Below are positions 59,101-64,000 of a stretch of 64,000 bases of DNA, in pieces. The translations under genes were made by a program, and so were the position numbers. Source of the DNA: Calliopum simillimum (taxonomy: Eukaryota > Arthropoda > Insecta > Diptera > Lauxaniidae); NCBI GenBank assembly GCA_951812925.1, contig OX638368.1, forward strand, positions 162,240,492 through 162,304,491, in the 5' to 3' direction. The notes under the pieces were generated by a model. The model saw only the letters and a program-made list of their open reading frames with translations. It ran no database searches and was not told the origin of the DNA. Positions within the stretch are counted from its first letter, which is position 1. Every line of letters begins with the position of its first letter.

Positions 59101-62057
59101 CTACATTACAAATAATTAATATGTGTGTGTAACATTTTGCAGACCATATTTTCTAAACTAATTTGAGGTCGCTGAGTCCGAAAATCACATTTATTTATTT
59201 GCCTAGGGGTCGTTCTCGAGATAATCGGCCTTTTCGATTTTTGAGGTTATAGCTCCATTTTTTCGAACATATTTTGAGAAGCACAATTTCGATCGAATAT
59301 GTTTTTACACTTTTATAGAGAAAAATTCTTCATTTTCCAACAAACTTACCAATATCGAAGATCCGATTCAAATTGGCTAAGTTATAGCAACGTAAAGTTA
59401 ATTTTTATAGTAGTTTTTCACACTTTTTCGGGTTTAAGCCAAATTAAACACGAATTTTTTTCCAGTAGCTTATACTGTATAAGCTGTATAAGTGTGAAAA
59501 ACTACTATAAAAATGAACTTCTCGTTGCTATAACTCAGTCAATTTGAATCGGATCTTAGATATTGGTACACTTGTTGGAAGTTTAAAAATTTTTCTCTAT
59601 AATAGTGTAAAACATATTCGATCGAAATTGTGTTTCTCAAAATATGTTCGAAAAAGTGGAGCTATAACCTCAAAAATCGAAAAGGTCGATTATCTCGAGA
59701 ACGGCCTCTGGGAAAAAAAAAATAAATGCGATTTTCGGACTCAGCGACCACAAATTAATTTAGAAAATATGGTCAGCAAAATGTTACATTTTGGCTGTTG
59801 TCTAGTGTAATCATACTTTTTATGACAAAATTATTTTTTTTGGTTTCAGAAACGTTCACATAATTTTTTCTAATAATTGTAAGGTGCCATCTGGTTTTTC
59901 TTGTAAATTTTGCTTTAACCATATAGGTATTTAATAAAAAAAAAAAAATTTGGTCTTAAAACGCTTAGATAAACTTTTTAAAAATCCAACATATAATTTT
60001 AGTGTTGCCACCAGGTTATTTTCAAAAAATTTTGTTTAAAACGTACTTTTCCTGACTTAATTAAAATTTTTTTGCTTCATAAACGCTCAGATAAACTTTT
60101 TTAAAATTGTACGGGTTGCCTGGTTTTTCTTGCAAGTTTTGCTTAAACAAAATATGTCAAAGATAAATTAAATTTTTGTCTTAAGAAGCTTAGATAAACT
60201 TTTTAAAAACCCAACATACATTGTTAGGATTGCCACTTGATTATTTTCTGAAATTTTGTTAAAATGGTATTTTTTTCTTAAAAATTTAATATTTTTTTTA
60301 TATACATATATGGTTTTACCCAAACCTGAAAGTTTTTGTACAATTTTAAAAAAGTTTATCTGAGCGTGTCTGAAACCGAAAATTTGAATTTAGTCACAAA
60401 AAGTATGGTTTTAACAAATTTTTGGAAAATAAAGTGGCGACCCTAAAAATGAATGTGAGATTTTAAAAGTTTATCTAAGAGCTTCAAGACCAATATTTAT
60501 ACATATATTCTTTTAATTAAGATTTGGATCTTGTTTGAGTGTAGGATATTTCAATAAAGTAAAATAAAAATAAAATAAACTAAAAAAAAGTTTCATATAA
60601 ATATCCCCAACGGGAAGCGGAAGCGCATTGAAACGACTTCAGTTGCTCTTCTAGGGAAGCAAGAAGCTGCTTCCAGTGCTGTTCTCACTGCTTATCTTTT
60701 TTAACACAGCATGTCCCAGCGGAGATGCACATCTTCAGAAGCACATGGAATACGCTTCAAATACGCTTCCGTGGAAGCAAATGAAATACGCTTTCGTGGA
60801 AGTTTTTCAAAATTTTAAGTTCCATTTCACAAAAAATACTTTTTTTCTGTAACTTTTGGTAGTTTTATTAACTTTTATAAGCAATAAAAAAAAAAAAAAA
60901 TAGAATTTGAAAAATTTTGAATGCTACCAGAGATGTGCTTTATTGCGCTCTTTTTGGGTCACAACTGCCTAAAAATTTAATGAAATTTATTTTATTTTGC
61001 CTACATATCAGGTTCATTAAATTGTTTTTAATTTATTTTATTTCGCCTACATATCTGGGAGAGGCTTAGACAGTTTTGATATATAACGACAAATATAACA
61101 ATAATAAAAACAAGTGGCAGCTCCGAAAGATTAATTCATAGTAAGCATCTGCATAGAAACGATTCTATAAGTATATGGATCCGTTTCCCAATCCTATTTC
61201 TTATACCCGTTTCCACAGACAAAAGGAAACGTTTCGCAACTAACAAAGGGGTCTCTGTTGAGAAACGGGTTTCATACTCATACGTTTCTGAGAAACGTTT
61301 CCTTAAATAATGGTAGAATTAGCCAAGAAGTAGCGTTTCGTAACGTGACTTCTGTCAAAATCTATTAAATGGCAGAAGCGTGTAAGCGATTAGTGAAATC
61401 GTAAAGTAGCGGTACGCAACGTTGAGACCTATTGAAATTAGATTTTCAAACGTCGCGCTACGTTGTTAGATAAATTAAATTCAATTTTGATGTTATAGAT
61501 GGATTTTTTTGAACAAATTAATTAAAATAAGTATGACAATGGATGCTTGTTTACAAAAACTGGAATTTTTCAAGTAATTTTTAAGTTGTAAGGTGACATT
61601 TCGAACGTTGCCTACCGTTTTCACTAATCGATGCTACGTTGACAAGCAACCGTGACGTTACGTTACGAAACGCTACTTCTTGGCTAATTCCAGCATAAAC
61701 GGGTAATCGGGAATTACGTGAATCCTGTCAATGCTATTTTTTAACCCAAGTTCAGAATGCTACAACCAACCTCTATGCAAAAACTGTGTACTTCAATTGC
61801 AAAATAATTGATGTTAATACTTAATCTTTCTATTTTCAAGATATGGAAACTTAATAAATGGTAACAAGGATATCAAAAATCATGAGTGGTTCAGACAAGT
61901 TGACTGGTATGCTTTACTAAATCAAGAAGTCAGTCCACCCTATGTACCTACCATTACAAATATGGAAGATTTGTCAAACTTTGATAAATTCCCCGAGGGA
62001 AAACCACACGCGAAATCAAAAGCCAATCGACACGCGGACTTATTTGCAGATTTTTGA
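56184..62057 (+). CDS. PKA catalytic-subunit-like Ser/Thr protein kinase (AGC family, CG12069-like), 5 exons
   Basis: Five exons, 56184-56423, 56494-56723, 56781-56946, 57002-57279 and 61841-62057, join through GT-AG introns in phases 0, 2, 0 and 2 to give 376 aa. Seen: A-helix Trp52, glycine loop GSGSFGKV (73-80), Lys95, helix-C Glu114, YRDLKPEN (Asp189), DFG (Asp207), activation Thr220 in TLCGTPE, APE Glu231 and a terminal FxxF (FADF, 373-376). Spacings match PKA-C (Lys-Glu 19, Asp-Asp 18, DFG-Thr 13). The acidic residues PKA uses to bind basic substrates are kept (Glu150, Glu193 and the Glu of IYEF). The enzyme should therefore be active, phosphorylate Ser/Thr in basic contexts, and possibly bind regulatory subunits. 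Differences: residue 2 is Thr, so no N-myristoylation, and the acidic C-tail cluster is weakened. The start is the first ATG after an in-frame TAA. A CG12069-type orthologue is inferred from memory of the C-lobe ([19 protein letters not shown]). Confidence 0.93.
57650..58700. repeat. Dispersed repeat with GGGCGTGGCACCGCCCA motif
   Basis: GTGCCACGCCCACTTTTTAG, GGGCGTGGCACCGCCCAC and CCACGCCCACTTTTTTATC recur, with ATGAAACTTGGTGAGCGGGT and AATTTGGTATGCGGATC phrases at intervals. Similar motifs are common in fly dispersed repeats. I could not delimit ends or assign a class. Confidence 0.4.
59056..60521. repeat. Foldback built of AGATAAACTTTTTTAAAA units (copy 2)
   Basis: Ends TTTAATTAAAAAACAC and GGGTCTTGAAGCTCTTAG pair with the inverse near 60470-60521. 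The interior carries at least four units with GCTYAGATAAACTTTTTAAA and GGTTGCC/GTTGCCA phrases, mirrored in the right part. The hairpin at 59129-59787 interrupts its left arm. Confidence 0.68.
59129..59787. repeat. 660 bp near-perfect hairpin
   Basis: GTAACATTTTGCAGACCATA and inverse at the ends. The arms share TCTCGAGATAATCGGCC-like and GATCGAATATGTTTTACAC text and meet near 59470 at an AGCTTATACTGTATAAGCT palindrome. Confidence 0.8.
61311..61695. mobile_element. PIF/Harbinger-type MITE (TAA duplication)
   Basis: TGGTAGAATTAGCCAAGAAG and (inverse) TGCTGGAATTAGCCAAGAAG termini, with TAGCGTTTCGTAACGT continuing the arms. TAA lies at 61308-61310 and 61696-61698. It sits 145 bases before the kinase's last exon. 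Confidence 0.7.
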
Positions 62058-62532
62058 AGAGAAGATCATTGAGGAAAATTGGATTATTTTAGAAAATATA
62101 AGTAAAATGAACATGCCAGTTCAAACTGGAACTTTCTGAATATTGCATGTAAAAAATTACGTATGTGTTTTGTATTATACGTATATTTTATTGCTATAAT
62201 AAATAAAAGAATAAAAATCTATGACTTCAGTTATAATTGCGTAATATTTGAAAAAATAAACTCTACCACATGTAGCTTCCTAGTGGAAAGCGAACGAGGT
62301 GTTAAGTCTAATACACAACTTATGCTATCAAATCGAAATCAACTCACTTGGGGTTTGTACATGAGAAAATTCAAATGACACCAATTTTGTTGTGGAATGA
62401 GAATTGCCTCATATTTAAAAAAAATTTTGTTACACTCTGTCAAGTGTACGAAATGCCAGAAATTATGTTAAAGTTCTTAAACCGTTTCGTAACTGTATAA
62501 ATGTACGCATGAGTGTTCTTTTAACTTTTCAG

Positions 62533-62605
62533 AAAATTCCGTATGGCACTCCAAATGCAGACATTAGAAGATAACGCTGAAGAAGAAGATTCAACACAAG
62601 GCTGA
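62533..62605 (+). CDS. Candidate terminal exon of an unidentified gene
   Basis: A strong acceptor (CTTTTAACTTTTCAG) is followed by 24 codons ending in TGA: KFRMALQMQTLEDN and an acidic EEEDSTQG tail. The exon would receive a phase-2 intron. No partner exon is certain. It could belong to a gene starting upstream of or inside the kinase locus, or to an alternative kinase transcript. The kinase itself has a proper FxxF terminus and stop at 62057 and does not need it. Confidence 0.28.
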
Positions 62606-64000
62606 TTGGGTTCGAAACATTTCTAGTGAAGACCTGTTTCCAATCATCGCATTCGCTACATCACCACACAACATGTGGCGTCTAATTCTTCAAGTCGTGT
62701 ACTTTTGCCTAAGGAAAATGTAATCGTATTGTACTTGTAAAGTGAAGATCGTTGTATTTTTTTTTGGGTGGCTAAAGTGTCACATTTGGGGCACACCACT
62801 TGATCGAGTGTTTTCGTATACAATGCATTCATTCACTTTGCACGCAATTAATTTGAAAAGTTTCATCTGATCAACAGCTGTTGAATTTTTGGTAAAACTT
62901 TACCACATTTACATTGTATTTGTATTGTCTTTCAGGGTGTTTCAATGTTTCACTTTGGATTTATTTGGAATTTTATCAAGTGGCAATTAGAAATCGTGTG
63001 ATGTGGAAAAATAATCAAAGTTTATTTTCCACTGTGAAAGCTTGAATTTAGATTGATTTATTGTTTTCTGTACATGTCTTTTGTCTTTTTGAGTTAAATT
63101 TAATAAGATTTTATCTGAAACGAAATATGGAAGTTACCATTCAATATCTATCCATGCTAGAGATATGGCGTCCAATAATAAATAATACTAACTGCAAATT
63201 TAAATTCCAAAAGTAGCTTAAGCATGCACGACTTTATAAATAATGGGTTAAGATATTCTAGAAAATAGTTCATAAGGATCAACACGTTTTATCCAAAATG
63301 TAGTAAAAAGAATATATGTATAGTTGATATGCATATGTATATGATGTGGAAGACTCACTTCAATCATTTTTGAGATCTTAATAAAATAAAAGCCGCATCA
63401 AGCCGAGACTTTGCATAAAAACGCAATTAGGATCCTATAAATGACCTTTAAAAAATTTGCAACGATTCTCAGCTCATTTTTTTTACACCCTCAGATTTTT
63501 TAAGGCATTCGTGGAAATTCCAAAAATTCTTTTTTTTTAATCCTTATAACACGGAAAAATTCGATATTTTTGTCAGAGGATAAATTTGCGTTTACGACGA
63601 ATGAAGAAAAAAAAAAAATATTAAAAGAAAAATACAATTTTAAACAAAACCACACAAAAACTTGGTCTTTTATTATTAGTTGTTGACGTAATTTGAGATT
63701 TATACGATGATGCCATTCAGGATTAGTAGAAATTAGGTTTTTTTTAATCCCTAAAACACGTATTTAAGCAACTTTTAAGAGAGTTGAAAAGTGACCAGAG
63801 ATATTATTGTATGTAAATGTGAATATTAAAAGTACACAAAATAGGATGGGCACAATGTCTTCGTACATCTTAAATTAATTTTCTTTCCACTTCAAAGATG
63901 AATTTCACATCTTTGAGCAATACAGCACATTATTACTGTGCAATATAGTTTGTAGATACTAACAAAGGAATGGATATGCACAATAACGGTGTGCGATACA
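62606..64000. other. AT-rich 3' flank
   Basis: No gene or transposon ends are supported. CATATGTATATGATG-like tracts occur near 63330. Confidence 0.4.

Larger units (their letters stand above)
57280..61840 (+). other. 4.56 kb transposon-filled last intron of the kinase gene
   Basis: The donor AG|GTAAGC and acceptor TTTCAAG|A bracket 4561 bases and rebuild one Arg codon. The other three introns are 54-71 bases long. Contents in order: an inverted repeat rich in GAAACG (arms near 57520-57598 and 61158-61235); a stretch with GGGCGTGGCACCGCCCA and related motifs (57650-58700) that looks like a dispersed repeat; a foldback (59056-60521) containing a near-perfect hairpin (59129-59787); an unassigned stretch of GGAAGC and CGCTTC motifs (60600-60800); and a Harbinger-like MITE (61311-61695). 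The intron has clearly grown by transposon insertion. Confidence 0.88.

Noticed and set aside
61942..62139. Alternative frame across the kinase's last exon ending [18 protein letters not shown]
   Set aside because: It overlaps the true kinase frame, whose match to the PKA C-tail and FxxF stop is decisive; no splice site supports the other frame.

Overview
This window looks like AT-rich, repeat-laden nuclear DNA from a higher fly (Diptera, Brachycera). It has short GT-AG introns of 50-70 bases, CATA/TATG and GTT/CAA microsatellites, and a mix of hAT, Tc1/mariner, PIF/Harbinger and non-LTR elements typical of large tephritid or calyptrate genomes. I cannot fix the species. I see no bacterial operons, rRNA genes or CRISPR arrays.

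Only two genes are convincing. One is an uncharacterised single-exon ORF at 20274-21128, with an acidic, cysteine-containing N-terminus and a basic Trp/aromatic-rich C-terminal half. The other is a five-exon PKA-catalytic-subunit-like kinase (56184-62057, 376 aa) with every catalytic residue intact; it resembles what I remember of Drosophila CG12069. Its last intron is 4.56 kb and packed with transposon debris. A small spliced gene of about 66 aa is likely just upstream (55435-55730), and a short terminal exon may lie just downstream (62533-62605). Candidate exons at 872-1054 and 34757-35109 are weak.

The rest is mostly mobile DNA. From left to right: a TA-flanked foldback (2029-3418); a decayed Tc1-like element (4257-5452); a foldback with an inner hairpin element (6160-7030); a TA-type MITE (8417-8806); a TTTATCT-repeat foldback (9560-10190, second copy 59056-60521); a 1 kb element carrying two tRNA-like modules (12330-13331); a further tRNA-bearing element (15808-16312); foldbacks at 16390-17528 and 21432-23764, the latter holding an RTE-like tail; a second member of the tRNA-bearing family (27431-29750) interrupted by a 1.96 kb hairpin; small hairpin MITEs at 30-31 kb; a TIR element with another tRNA-like module (32413-33150); a deleted Tc1/mariner (35530-36084); a hAT MITE (37025-37660); a foldback split by a Harbinger MITE (37907-39219); a hAT MITE (41093-41595); a foldback (41673-42928) abutting a foldback remnant and a mariner relic (42950-44560); a Harbinger MITE (44736-45135); and a minus-strand non-LTR retrotransposon (45359-51835) broken by two hAT-type insertions, one of which contains a nested Tc1/mariner.

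The least expected structure is a recurring cassette: a different tRNA-like Pol III promoter each time, then a T-tract, then usually an AATAAGCGCTT box, inside elements with unrelated termini. The insertion layers are clear enough to order in time, because several target-site duplications are still readable.
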